This document shows, piece by piece, positions 18,745 through 28,890 of a DNA stretch of 64,000 nucleotides. A program made the translations under genes and the position numbers. The notes below the pieces were generated by a model. That model did not search any database and was not told the DNA's origin. It was given only the letters and a program-made list of their open reading frames with translations. The number at the start of each line of letters is the position of its first letter. Positions within the stretch are counted from its first letter, which is position 1. Source of the stretch: Saccharothrix australiensis (lineage in GTDB: Bacteria > Actinomycetota > Actinomycetes > Mycobacteriales > Pseudonocardiaceae); the NCBI RefSeq assembly GCF_003634935.1, contig NZ_RBXO01000001.1, positions 1,575,501 through 1,639,500 of the forward strand, read 5' to 3'.

Positions 18745-20139
18745 TCACGCGCCGAACCTGATCCAGTTCACGCTCACGTACGCGGCGGGCTGGCCGCTGG
18801 TGAACGTGATGTGCACGTCGTGCGTCCCGGTGACGCCCGAGATGTTCGCCGGCACCGTCCGCCAGCTCTGCCAGCCGCCGGTCGAGGCGATGGCGAAGCT
18901 GCCCACCGGGGTGGCGCGCGGGTCGTCCAGGCGGACCTCGACCAGGCCGCTGACCCCGTTCGCCGCCCCGGACGCCACCCGGCCGAGGAACTGCCGCGCG
19001 CCGCCGGAGCCGAACCGCACGCCGGAGAAGCGCAGCGAGTCGCCGTTCTTCAGCTGCCCGATGTCCTGACCGCCCTCCGACGCCGCCTCCAGCACGCCGC
19101 CGGACCGCGCGGACGCGTGCTCGGCCTGGATCTCGCGGTAGGCGTCCCAGCCCTGACCGGGCGGGGTGGTCGTGGTGGTGGTCGGCGGGGTGGTCGTGCC
19201 GCCGCCCGCGGTCCACACGGCGACGTAGTCGATCGACATGGAGTGGCCCGGCGCGGTGGCGGGGGTCGGGGTGGCGCGGCCGGCCACGCCGTCCGGGAAC
19301 GCGCCGCCCATCGCCAGGTTCAGCAGCACGAAGTAGCCCGCGTGCGACGTCATGTTCCGCCACGTGGTCGCGTCGAACTGGTCGCGCCCGACGGTGTGGA
19401 ACTGCTGACCGTCGACGTACCAGCGGAACCGCGCGGGGTTGGCGCTCTCGTCCCACTCGAACCGGTAGGTGTGGAACGCCGCCTGGCACGGCGAGCCGGG
19501 GCAGGCGCGGCTGTTGCCGAGGCCGGACGTCTCGTTGCACGGCCCGCCGGGTGACACGCCGCAGTGCAGCACGCCCCACACGGAGTCGAGGCCGTTGACG
19601 TTCTCCATCACGTCGAACTCGCCGATGCCCGGCCAGTTCCAGTAGTTGCCGCGGTAGGGCGAGCCGAGCGCCCAGAACGCCGGCCAGTAGCCCAGCGCGG
19701 CCTGGCCGGTGACGTCCGGCAGCCGGATCCGGCCCTCGATGGCCAGCCGCCCGCCCGGCGGGGGCCGGAAGTCGCCGCGCCGCGTCTCGATGCGCGACGA
19801 CGTCCAGTTGCCCGCGTTGTCGCGCAGCGCCGTGATGCGGAGGTTGCCCGCGCCGTCGAGCGCGATGTTGGCCGGGGAGTTCGTGTAGCTCTGCACCTCG
19901 CCGGTGCCCCAGTTGGCCGGACCGCCGGGGTAGGAGCGGCCGAGGTCGAAGATCCAGTCGGAGCCGGACGGCAGGGCGCCCGCGGGGCCGGTGAAGTCGT
20001 CGGCCCACTGGAGCGTCCAGCCCGGCGGGGTCGGTGGCGCCGTGGCGTCGGCCGGGATCGTGGCGAAGGCCGCGGCGGGAACGGCGGCGAGCAGGACGGC
20101 GGCGGTGGCGAGCGCGCGCCGTCGACGGCTGGGTTCCAT
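18745..20139 (-). CDS. Secreted GH16 endo-beta-glucanase with CBM6-like module
   Basis: The 464-residue enzyme has a Sec signal peptide (ALATAAVLLAAVPAAAFA), a GH16 catalytic domain (residues about 40-285) and the catalytic motif GEFDVMENVNG, in which the first Glu is the nucleophile and the last the acid/base. The methionine-bulged form is typical of laminarinase/beta-1,3-glucanases. A Thr/Pro linker and a C-terminal carbohydrate-binding module (AEHASARSGGVLEAASEGGQ to VSVNWIRFGA, CBM6/35 type) follow. It should degrade beta-1,3-glucans of fungal or plant walls outside the cell. A LacI-type palindrome 57 nt upstream suggests sugar-dependent induction. Confidence 0.9.
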   Translation of the reverse strand: MEPSRRRRALATAAVLLAAVPAAAFATIPADATAPPTPPGWTLQWADDFTGPAGALPSGSDWIFDLGRSYPGGPANWGTGEVQSYTNSPANIALDGAGNLRITALRDNAGNWTSSRIETRRGDFRPPPGGRLAIEGRIRLPDVTGQAALGYWPAFWALGSPYRGNYWNWPGIGEFDVMENVNGLDSVWGVLHCGVSPGGPCNETSGLGNSRACPGSPCQAAFHTYRFEWDESANPARFRWYVDGQQFHTVGRDQFDATTWRNMTSHAGYFVLLNLAMGGAFPDGVAGRATPTPATAPGHSMSIDYVAVWTAGGGTTTPPTTTTTTPPGQGWDAYREIQAEHASARSGGVLEAASEGGQDIGQLKNGDSLRFSGVRFGSGGARQFLGRVASGAANGVSGLVEVRLDDPRATPVGSFAIASTGGWQSWRTVPANISGVTGTHDVHITFTSGQPAAYVSVNWIRFGA

Positions 20140-20195
20140 GCGCGGGTGACCTCCTTGTCACTGGTGCTGCGCGGCGTCACTTCGGACTGCCATCA

Positions 20196-20209
20196 TGAGA
20201 GCGCTCTCA
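20196..20209. promoter_or_regulatory. LacI-family (CebR-like) operator
   Basis: TGAGAGCGCTCTCA is a perfect 14-bp palindrome 57 nt upstream of the GH16 start. It differs from the Streptomyces CebR operator TGGGAGCGCTCCCA at the two symmetric positions only, so repression of the glucanase by a LacI-family oligosaccharide sensor is likely. The regulator itself is not in the window. Confidence 0.7.
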
Positions 20210-20260
20210 CTCCGGGCGCTCAATCGGCTGAACGGCTCAAGCACGGCTCCGGCGGCGGCC

Positions 20261-20368
20261 TGCGCTCCGGAGACGGCGTGTGCACCGGAGGCGGCGTGTG
20301 CTCCGGAGATGGCGTGTGCTCCGGAGACGCAGTGTGCACCTGAGACGGCGTGCGCTCCGACGGCGGCG
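20261..20368. repeat. Six tandem 18-bp repeats downstream of the DNA polymerase gene
   Basis: Six consecutive 18-bp units have the form TGTGCTCCGGAGACGGCG, each differing from the consensus at one to four positions. The array ends 4 nt before the stop codon of the minus-strand DNA polymerase gene. Because the unit is a multiple of three, all frames are open across it and give six-residue repeats such as ACAPET, but no start or RBS supports translation. It occupies the short gap between the polymerase 3' end and the GH16 promoter. Confidence 0.8.
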
Positions 20369-20371
20369 CGG

Positions 20372-22042
20372 CTACTTCGCGTCGGCGTAGCTGTCGACCG
20401 GCACCGCCTTGAGCGGGAAGCGGACCGGGGTGTCGCCGAACACCAGCCGGGACGCCTCCGCGCCCGCCGCCGCCACCTCGTCGCACACCACCTGCGCCGC
20501 CTCGGCCGGGCAGTGCACCAGCACCTCGTCGTGCTGGAAGAACACCAGGTGCGCACCCGGCGCGGACCGGTGCAGGCGACGGCGCAGCGCGCCGAGCAGC
20601 GCCGCCGTCCAGTCCGCCGCGCTGGCCTGCACGACGAAGTTGCGCGTGAACCGGCCCCACTCGCGCGCCGCCCGCCGCGACCGCCGCGCCGCGTCCTCGC
20701 CCTCGTCCGCGCTGCCGGTCACCTCGCGCCACGCCTCCGACGGCGGCGGGCTCGTGCGCCCCAGGCGGGAGCGCACCACCCGGCCCTGCTCACCCGCCGC
20801 CGCCGCGGCCTCCACGTAGCCGACCGCGTCCGGGAAGCGCCGCCGCAGCACGGCCAGCAGCGGGCCGGCCTCGCCACTCGTGCCGCCGTACATCGCCGAC
20901 AGCATGGCGATCTTCGCCCGCCCCCGGTCGCCGTCGAACGCGTCCGCCGCCAGGTTCGTGTACAGGTCGTCGTCGCCCGACACCTCGGCCAGCCTGCGGT
21001 CGCCCGACAACGCCGCCAGCACGCGCGGCTCCAGCTGCGCCGCGTCCGCCGCCACCAGCCGCCACCCCGGGTCGGCCACCACCGCGCGCCGGAGCGTGCG
21101 CGGGATCTGCAACGCCGCGCCGCCCCGCGTGGCCCACCGCCCGGACACCACGCCGCCGACGACGTAGTCCGGCCGGAACCGGCCACCGGAGACCCACTGG
21201 TCCAGCCACGACCAGCCGTGCGCCACCCACAGCCTGGCCAGCTCCTTGTACTCCAGCAGCGGCGCCACGGCCGGGTGGTCGACCTCCTTCAGCACCCACG
21301 CCCGCGCCGACGGGATGTCGATCCCCTCCCGGCCGAACGCCCGCACGATGCCCGGCGGGTGGTCCGGGTTGACCGGGCGGCCACCGAACGCCGCCGTGAT
21401 CCGGTCGGCCAGCTCCGCCAGCCTGGCCGGCCGCGCGCCCGCGACCGGTCTCGGCCCCAGCAGCTCCACCAGCAGCGCCTCGTGCACGTCCGCCCGCCAC
21501 GGCAGGCCGTGGTGGGTCATCTCGGCGGCGGCCAGTGCGCTGGCCGACTCGGCGGCGAACAGCAGCCGCAGCCCCTCGGCGCGGTCCAGCCCGGCGGCGA
21601 CGCGCTGCTGCTCGGCGTGGACCGCGACCACGGCCTCCAGCCGGTCGGCGTCGCCGGGCAGCGGGTCGCGCGCCGGCTCGAACAGGGTCGGCTGGGCGTC
21701 CCGCTTGCGCGGGCCGTGGTCCTCGGGGACGGGCAGGCCCCGCAGCCGCGCGACGGCCGCGGCCAGGCCGCGCGGCTCCCGGTGCCTGCCCTGGTGGGCG
21801 AGCAGCAGCGCTTCGACGTGGTGCAGGTCCAGGCACCGCTCGACCCGCACGCCGCGCGCCAGCAGCTCCGGGTACACCTCGGCGGTCGACGGCCACAGCC
21901 AGCGCGGGCGCGAGCGCTCCAGCTCGGCCACCGCCGACGCCAGGTCGGTCGTCTCCACCACGGGCCCGGCGGGCAGCCCGGCGTCGGAGAGCGGCCGGAG
22001 GCGACCGGCGTTCTCCGCGTGGGAGTCGAGGGCGACGAGCAC
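20372..22042 (-). CDS. Family A DNA polymerase, PolI-like (bifunctional exonuclease/polymerase type)
   Basis: The 556-residue protein has all family A polymerase motifs: motif A AADAAQLEPRVLAAL, motif B RGRAKIAMLSAMYGG and motif C FFQHDEVLVHCP. The N-terminal 180 residues correspond to the 3'-5' exonuclease-like domain, but the acidic exo motifs are not apparent, so proofreading is doubtful. There is no 5' nuclease domain. Such second, short PolI-like proteins are common in actinobacteria besides the essential PolA and are annotated as bifunctional 3'-5' exonuclease/DNA polymerase. It is divergent from the STAND-like ATPase gene, with about 90 nt between starts. Confidence 0.85.
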   Translation of the reverse strand: MLVALDSHAENAGRLRPLSDAGLPAGPVVETTDLASAVAELERSRPRWLWPSTAEVYPELLARGVRVERCLDLHHVEALLLAHQGRHREPRGLAAAVARLRGLPVPEDHGPRKRDAQPTLFEPARDPLPGDADRLEAVVAVHAEQQRVAAGLDRAEGLRLLFAAESASALAAAEMTHHGLPWRADVHEALLVELLGPRPVAGARPARLAELADRITAAFGGRPVNPDHPPGIVRAFGREGIDIPSARAWVLKEVDHPAVAPLLEYKELARLWVAHGWSWLDQWVSGGRFRPDYVVGGVVSGRWATRGGAALQIPRTLRRAVVADPGWRLVAADAAQLEPRVLAALSGDRRLAEVSGDDDLYTNLAADAFDGDRGRAKIAMLSAMYGGTSGEAGPLLAVLRRRFPDAVGYVEAAAAAGEQGRVVRSRLGRTSPPPSEAWREVTGSADEGEDAARRSRRAAREWGRFTRNFVVQASAADWTAALLGALRRRLHRSAPGAHLVFFQHDEVLVHCPAEAAQVVCDEVAAAGAEASRLVFGDTPVRFPLKAVPVDSYADAK

Positions 22043-22132
22043 GTCCCGGATTGTGCCTCGGGGGTACGACAGTCCCGCGCCGGCGGCGGGGACACCCGTT
22101 CGTGGCGGGCGCGGCCGGGCAGGATGTGCGCC

Positions 22133-24628
22133 GTGGATCGGATGCCCCTACCCGGCGAGCTGCTCGACCCGCGGCACGCGGTGGTGCCCTTCCACGGCCG
22201 GGTGCGGGAGCTGGCCGCGCTGAGGCGGTGGCGGGACCGGCCCGACGGGGCGTCCGTCCTGCTGCTGCACGGCCCCGCCGGGGTGGGCAAGACGCGGCTC
22301 GCGCACCACTTCGCCGACGACGCCGTCCGGGTGGTGGACGACGCCGAGCTGGTCCCGTGGCCGGAGCTGCACCGGCTGCTCCGCCAGGCCGCCGGGCGGG
22401 CCGGGGTCCTGCTGGTGGCGCGCCGCGCCGGCTGGTGGTGGTCGGCGGTGCGGCAGCGCGCGGGCGACCTCGGCTACGACTCCGCCGAGCTGGCGGTGGC
22501 GCCGCGGCCGGTCGAGCACGACACGTCGTTCGCCTCCGCCTGCGCCCACTTCGCCGACGCCCTGGGCAGGCCGCGCCCCACCGCGCCGCCGCCGCGCGCG
22601 GCCACGCTGCACGACCTGCACCTGGCCGCGCTCGCCGCCGTGCACGGCTCGCCCGCCCACGACCCCGTGGAGCTGGTGCGCTGGCTGGCCGAGGTCGACC
22701 CGGCCGCGGCGGCGCGCGGACGGCTCGCCGAGGACGTGCTCGCCGTGACCCTGCTGGACGAGCGCATCGAGCCGGAGCGCACCCCGGACGCCCTGGAGAC
22801 CCTGCTCCGCGCCGCCGAGCGGTGGCCGCACGCCCTGCGCCGCGCCGAGCGGCTGTTCACCGCGCACCCCGCACTGGTGGGCGTCACCGGCGCCGCGTGC
22901 CTGACCGTGCTCGCCGAGCGCCCCGCCGCGGCGCGGGCGCTCGCGCGCCACGTCTTCGACGACCCCCGCTTCCACTGCGACGTCCTGCCCGCCGTGCTCA
23001 CCCGTACCCTGCTGCGCGACCGCGCCCGCACCGCGGGCAAGGCGGAACTGGCCGAGCTGCACGGGATGCTGGGCGCCCGCGCCGCGCTCGCCGCGCTGCG
23101 GCACGAGGCGCTGGAGGCGGCCCGCGCGGAGGTCGCGGTGCACCGGGACCTGGTGGCCGAGGACCCCGCCGAGCACCGCCCGGCGCTCGCGGACGCGCTG
23201 GGCGACCTGTGCCTGCGCCTGATCGCGGTGGACCGCGAGGAGGAGGCGCTCGACGCGGCCGAGGAGGCGGTCGCGCTGTGCCGCCTGGTCGCCGTGGACG
23301 ACGCGGACTGCACGCCGCAGCTCGCCGCCGCGCTGGACCAGCTCGGCCTGCGCTACGCCGCGCTGGGCCGCCGGGACGAGGCGCTGGCGGCGACCGAGCA
23401 GGCGTTCCTGCTCCACCAGGAGCTGTCCGAGCACCACTCGGCGCTGTTCCGGCCGGATTTCGCGAAGGTGACGCACCACCTCGCCGCGCGCCTGTCCGAC
23501 GTGGGGCGCCGGGAGGAGGCCGCCCGCGCCGCGCGGTGGGCGATCGCGCGGTGGCGGGACGTGGTGGCGGCCGACCCGCGCTACGAGGCCGAGTACGCGC
23601 GCACGCTGGCGTCCATCGCGGCGCTGCTGTCGGTGCTCGGTGAGTGCGACGGGTCGACGGTCGTCGTGCGCGAGTCGATCGGGGCGCTGCGCAGGCTCGC
23701 CGCCGCCAACCGGCGCGACTTCGAGCCGGAGCTGGCCGCCGCGCTGGGCCGCCTGAGCGCCGTGCTGCGCGGCCGGGACGGCGCCGCGGAGGCGTCCGCG
23801 GAGTCGATCGCGGTGTGGCGGCGGGTGGCCGCGGACGGCGACCCGCGCGCGGTGGGCGAGCTGGCCGCCGCCCTCGGCGACCGGGTCGACGTGGCCGGGC
23901 TGAGCGGTCCGGACCGGCTGGCGGCGGCCGAGGAGGCGGTGGCGCTGACGCGCCCGCCGGCGGCCCGGTTCCCGGCGGGTGGCCGGGTGGACTTCGCCGT
24001 CGCCCGGCTGCGGCTGGCGCGGGCGCTGCTGCACGTGCGCCGCGAGTACGAGGCGCGGGGCGTCGTGGAGGACGTGCTGGCGGAGGAGCCGCCACCGCGG
24101 TTGCCCGCGGAGCGCGCCGGGAAGCTCGCGTCCGCGCTGCGCGGGGTGGCCGACGCGCTGGCGGCGGCCGGGCACGACGAGGCGGCGCTGCGGTCCGCCG
24201 AGCGCGCCGCGGAGGTCTGGCGGGACCTGGTCGGCCGCCACCGGGGCGCGCCGGTCGCGCTCGCCGAGGCGGTGCGGCGGACGGCCGAGCTGGCGCCGGA
24301 GCCGCCCGCGGCGCTGGGCCGCGCCCGGCTGGCCGTGCTCGTGTGGCACCTGGCCCGGACGCCTGCCGAGCTGTCGGCCGACGTCGGGTACGCCGAGGCG
24401 CTGTCGCACTACGCCGCGCGGTGCGCCGAGGCCGGCCGCGAGCTGGACCGCGCGCTGGCCCTGGCGCACCGCGCGGTCGTGGTGCTGCGCGCGGCGAGGG
24501 CCGACCCGGACCGGTTCGCCCGCGCCGCGGGTGTGGTCGACGACGTGATCCGGGCGCACGCCGACCCGGAGGTGGCGCGCGCCCGGACCCGGACGATGGT
24601 CGACCGCGACTGGCCTAGTTCCTGCTGA
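22133..24628 (+). CDS. STAND-like P-loop ATPase with long helical (TPR) repeats
   Basis: The product has about 831 residues. The Walker A motif GPAGVGKTRLAHHF lies near residue 45, Walker B-like RVVDDAELV follows closely, and a sensor-like GVLLVARR comes next. This is a very compact ATPase region. From about residue 290 to the end it is a solenoid of TPR-like units, for example RREEAARAARWAIARWRDVV and GHDEAALRSAERAAEVWRDLV. GTG 22133 has AGGA 8 nt upstream; ATG 22124 is the alternative. The frame is open far upstream, but that part is antisense to the polymerase. The function is unknown; it could be a signalling or scaffold protein. It overlaps the convergent proline dehydrogenase by 14 nt. 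Confidence 0.78.
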   Translation: MDRMPLPGELLDPRHAVVPFHGRVRELAALRRWRDRPDGASVLLLHGPAGVGKTRLAHHFADDAVRVVDDAELVPWPELHRLLRQAAGRAGVLLVARRAGWWWSAVRQRAGDLGYDSAELAVAPRPVEHDTSFASACAHFADALGRPRPTAPPPRAATLHDLHLAALAAVHGSPAHDPVELVRWLAEVDPAAAARGRLAEDVLAVTLLDERIEPERTPDALETLLRAAERWPHALRRAERLFTAHPALVGVTGAACLTVLAERPAAARALARHVFDDPRFHCDVLPAVLTRTLLRDRARTAGKAELAELHGMLGARAALAALRHEALEAARAEVAVHRDLVAEDPAEHRPALADALGDLCLRLIAVDREEEALDAAEEAVALCRLVAVDDADCTPQLAAALDQLGLRYAALGRRDEALAATEQAFLLHQELSEHHSALFRPDFAKVTHHLAARLSDVGRREEAARAARWAIARWRDVVAADPRYEAEYARTLASIAALLSVLGECDGSTVVVRESIGALRRLAAANRRDFEPELAAALGRLSAVLRGRDGAAEASAESIAVWRRVAADGDPRAVGELAAALGDRVDVAGLSGPDRLAAAEEAVALTRPPAARFPAGGRVDFAVARLRLARALLHVRREYEARGVVEDVLAEEPPPRLPAERAGKLASALRGVADALAAAGHDEAALRSAERAAEVWRDLVGRHRGAPVALAEAVRRTAELAPEPPAALGRARLAVLVWHLARTPAELSADVGYAEALSHYAARCAEAGRELDRALALAHRAVVVLRAARADPDRFARAAGVVDDVIRAHADPEVARARTRTMVDRDWPSSC

Positions 24629-25538
24629 CCAGCGCGCGCAGGAAGAACGCCACGTTCGCCGGGCGCTCCGCCAGCCGCCGCATGAAGTAGCCGTACCACT
24701 CGTCGCCGTAGGGCAGGTAGACCCGCATCCGGTTTCCCTCGGCGGCGATGCGGCGCTGCTCCTCGGGCCGGATGCCGTACAGCATCTGGAACTCGTAGCT
24801 GTCCTTGGCCCGCCCGGACGCGAGGTCCGCCGCGATGGCGATCAGCCGCGGGTCGTGCGAGGCGACCATCGGGTAGCCCTCGCCCGCCATCAGGACCTTG
24901 AGGCAGCGCACGTAGGACAGGTCGACCTCGGCCTTGTCCTGGAACGCCACCGACGCGGGCTCCTGGTACGCGCCCTTGCACAGCCGGACCCGCGACCCGG
25001 CGTGCGCCAGGTCCCGGCAGTCCTGCTCGGTGCGCTTCAGGTACGCCTGGAGCACCGCGCCCACCCACGGGAAGTCGACGCGCAGCTCCCGCAGGATGCC
25101 CAGCGTCGAGTCGGTGGTGGTGTGGTCCTCCATGTCGAGGGTGACCGTGGTGCCGACGACGCCCGCCGCCGCGCAGATCCGGCGCGCGTTCTCCAGGGCG
25201 ATCTTCTCGCCGTCCACGGGCAGGAACTGGCCCACCGCGGACAGCTTCACCGACACCTCGGCCCGGTCGGCGTAGCCGGCGGTCTCCAGGCGGCGCAGCA
25301 GCTCCAGGTAGGCGTCGACGGTGGCGGTGGCCTGCGCCGCGTCGCGGGTGTCCTCGCCGAGGTGGTCGAGCGTGACCAGGCGGCCGTCGGCCAGCACCTC
25401 GCCGGTGGTGGCGATCGCGGCGTCCACGTCGTCACCGGAGATGAAGCGCTTGACGACGGGCCGGGTCAGCGGCGTGCGTTCGACGAGCCCGCGGATGGCC
25501 CCGGAGCGCGAGGCGGCGAGCAGTGTGGAGCGGAGCAT
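24615..25538 (-). CDS. putA: Proline dehydrogenase
   Basis: The 307-residue monofunctional proline dehydrogenase oxidises L-proline to delta-1-pyrroline-5-carboxylate with FAD at the membrane. The TIM-barrel signatures are AEVSVKLSAVGQF, TVTLDMEDHTTTD, VGAVLQAYLKRTEQD, SRVRLCKGAYQEP, FQMLYGIRPEEQRR and the substrate-binding YLPYGDEWYGYFMRRLAERP. ATG 25538 has AGGGGTGA upstream and starts only 2 nt after the stop of the P5C dehydrogenase gene, so both enzymes of the pathway come from one transcript. The gene could equally be called prodh. Confidence 0.93.
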   Translation of the reverse strand: MLRSTLLAASRSGAIRGLVERTPLTRPVVKRFISGDDVDAAIATTGEVLADGRLVTLDHLGEDTRDAAQATATVDAYLELLRRLETAGYADRAEVSVKLSAVGQFLPVDGEKIALENARRICAAAGVVGTTVTLDMEDHTTTDSTLGILRELRVDFPWVGAVLQAYLKRTEQDCRDLAHAGSRVRLCKGAYQEPASVAFQDKAEVDLSYVRCLKVLMAGEGYPMVASHDPRLIAIAADLASGRAKDSYEFQMLYGIRPEEQRRIAAEGNRMRVYLPYGDEWYGYFMRRLAERPANVAFFLRALVSRN

Positions 25539-25540
25539 GG

Positions 25541-27184
<1,644 letters not shown>

Positions 27185-27316
27185 GGGGTTGTGTCCCCAA
27201 CACGGTAGGACTACCGAACGTGCACCCCGTTGTCCTGCCGTCTAGGCTTGCGTGCCCGGCGTTGTGCGGACGAACAAACGTGCGGCCGTTCGGCTGCCGC
27301 CCGAAGGGGGGACGGG
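27185..27316. promoter_or_regulatory. Divergent promoter region of the proline catabolic operon and pucR
   Basis: This 132-nt region separates two divergent starts. It contains a small inverted repeat CGGTAGGACTACCG near 27201-27214 (arms CGGTA/TACCG), and next to it GTTGTGTCCCCAACAC. Either could be the PucR binding site. No -10/-35 boxes can be assigned with confidence. Confidence 0.4.
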
Positions 27317-28858
27317 GTGAGCCTGCGGCAGGTGTTGATGGCGCTCGGTGATCCCCTGGTGGAGATCCAGGTCGCGCCGCACGGCCTGGAGGTGGACGTG
27401 CACGACGTGGTCATCCTCGACCCGGACGACGTGCCGGACGTGCGGCCGGGCGACCTGGCGCTCGTCATCGGCGCACGCGGGCGGACCGCGTTGCCGCTGG
27501 TCAGGGCGGCCGGGTTGGGTGGAGCGGCGGCGGTCGCGGTCAAGGTCGACGCACCCGCGCCGGTGCTGCGGCAGGCGGCGGCGGACGCGGGCGTCGCGCT
27601 GCTGGCCGTGCGCCCGGAGGCGCGGTGGGAGCACCTGGAGTCCCTGGCGCGCGGCGTGGTGAGCAGCGCCCGGCTGACCGCCGACGCGGGCCAGGGTGAG
27701 GTGCTCGGCGACCTGTTCGCGCTGGCCCAGACGATCGCGGCGCTCACCGGCGGCATCGTGAGCATCGAGGACACGGCGAGCCGCGTGCTGGCCTACTCCC
27801 GGTCCTCCGACGAGGTGGACGAGCTGCGCAGGCTGTCCATCCTCGGCCGCCAGGGCCCGGAGCCGTACCTGAAGATGCTCCGCGAGTGGGGCGTCTACCA
27901 GCGGTTGCGCTCCGGCGAGGAGGTCGTCCGCATCGACGAGCGGCCCGAGCTGGGCATCCGCCGCCGCATCGCGGTCGGCATCCACGCGGGCAGCCGGCCG
28001 CTGGGCACGATCTGGGTCCAGGAGGGCGCCACGCCGCTCACCGAGCGGTCCGAGCGGGCGCTGCTGGGCGCGGCCCGCGTCACCGCGCTGCACCTCGTGC
28101 AGCAGCGCGAGCCGACCGCCGCGTTCCGGGAGAGCCTGCTGGCGTCCCTGCTCGACGGGCGCATGGACGCCGCGTCGGTCGCCGAGCAGATCGGCGCGGA
28201 CCCGGGGAAGCCCGCGGCCGTCGTGGTGTTCGCGCTGCGCGGCCAGGAGCACGCGGACCGCACCCAGCACGAGCTGCGCCGCACCGAGCTGACCGGCCTG
28301 ATCTCCGTGCACGCCGCGGCGTACCGGCGCAGCGCGCTGGTCAGCCAGTCCGCCGGCCGGACCTACGTGCTGCTGCCCGACCTGCCGCCGAAGGCGCCGC
28401 TGCTGGCGCTCACCAAGGAGATCGTCGCCGCCGCCCGCAAGCACATGGGCCTGCGCGTGCAGGGCGCGGTCGGCTCCACGGTGTCCACAGTGGACGAAGT
28501 GCGGACGTCCCGCGACGAGGCGGACCGGGTGCTCGACGCGATGGCGCGCGACCTGGACGTCGACGTCGCCACCCTCGCCGACGTCCGGTCACGGGTGCTG
28601 GTCAGCGAGACCCTGGCGCTGCTGGCCGGCCACCCGCGCATCCGCGACCCCCGGCTGAACAGGCTCGACCCGGAACTCGCGCGTTCCCTGCTGGCCTACC
28701 TGGACGCGTTCGGCGACGTGCGCACCGCCGCGGCCGGCCTGCACGTCCACCCGAACACCCTGCGCTACCGGGTGCGGCGGGCCGCCGAGGTCGGCGGGTT
28801 CGACCTGGAGGACCCGTTGCTCCGGTTGTTCGCCCAGTTGCAACTAAGGCTGACCTGA
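27317..28858 (+). CDS. PucR-family transcriptional regulator of proline catabolism
   Basis: GTG 27317, preceded by a GGGGGGACGG run, gives 513 residues. The N-terminal PucR domain includes VRPGDLALVIGARG and VKVDAPAPVLRQAAADAGVALLAV. A GGDEF-like/CdaR middle domain follows, and the C-terminal PucR-type HTH is YLDAFGDVRTAAAGLHVHPNTLRYRVRRAAEV. PucR/PutR proteins activate amino-acid or purine catabolism. This one is divergent from the proline dehydrogenase/P5C dehydrogenase operon, so it is almost certainly its proline-responsive activator. That link is context-based. Confidence 0.9.
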   Translation: MSLRQVLMALGDPLVEIQVAPHGLEVDVHDVVILDPDDVPDVRPGDLALVIGARGRTALPLVRAAGLGGAAAVAVKVDAPAPVLRQAAADAGVALLAVRPEARWEHLESLARGVVSSARLTADAGQGEVLGDLFALAQTIAALTGGIVSIEDTASRVLAYSRSSDEVDELRRLSILGRQGPEPYLKMLREWGVYQRLRSGEEVVRIDERPELGIRRRIAVGIHAGSRPLGTIWVQEGATPLTERSERALLGAARVTALHLVQQREPTAAFRESLLASLLDGRMDAASVAEQIGADPGKPAAVVVFALRGQEHADRTQHELRRTELTGLISVHAAAYRRSALVSQSAGRTYVLLPDLPPKAPLLALTKEIVAAARKHMGLRVQGAVGSTVSTVDEVRTSRDEADRVLDAMARDLDVDVATLADVRSRVLVSETLALLAGHPRIRDPRLNRLDPELARSLLAYLDAFGDVRTAAAGLHVHPNTLRYRVRRAAEVGGFDLEDPLLRLFAQLQLRLT

Positions 28859-28890
28859 GAGTCTCAGCTCGCTCCCCTTACGCTGCCGCC

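Noticed and set aside
20195-22123. Plus-strand open frame of some 640 codons continuous with the STAND-like ATPase gene
   Set aside because: It runs antisense to the family A polymerase gene, is Arg/Pro/Gln-rich low-complexity translation, and ends at the natural start with its RBS near 22133.
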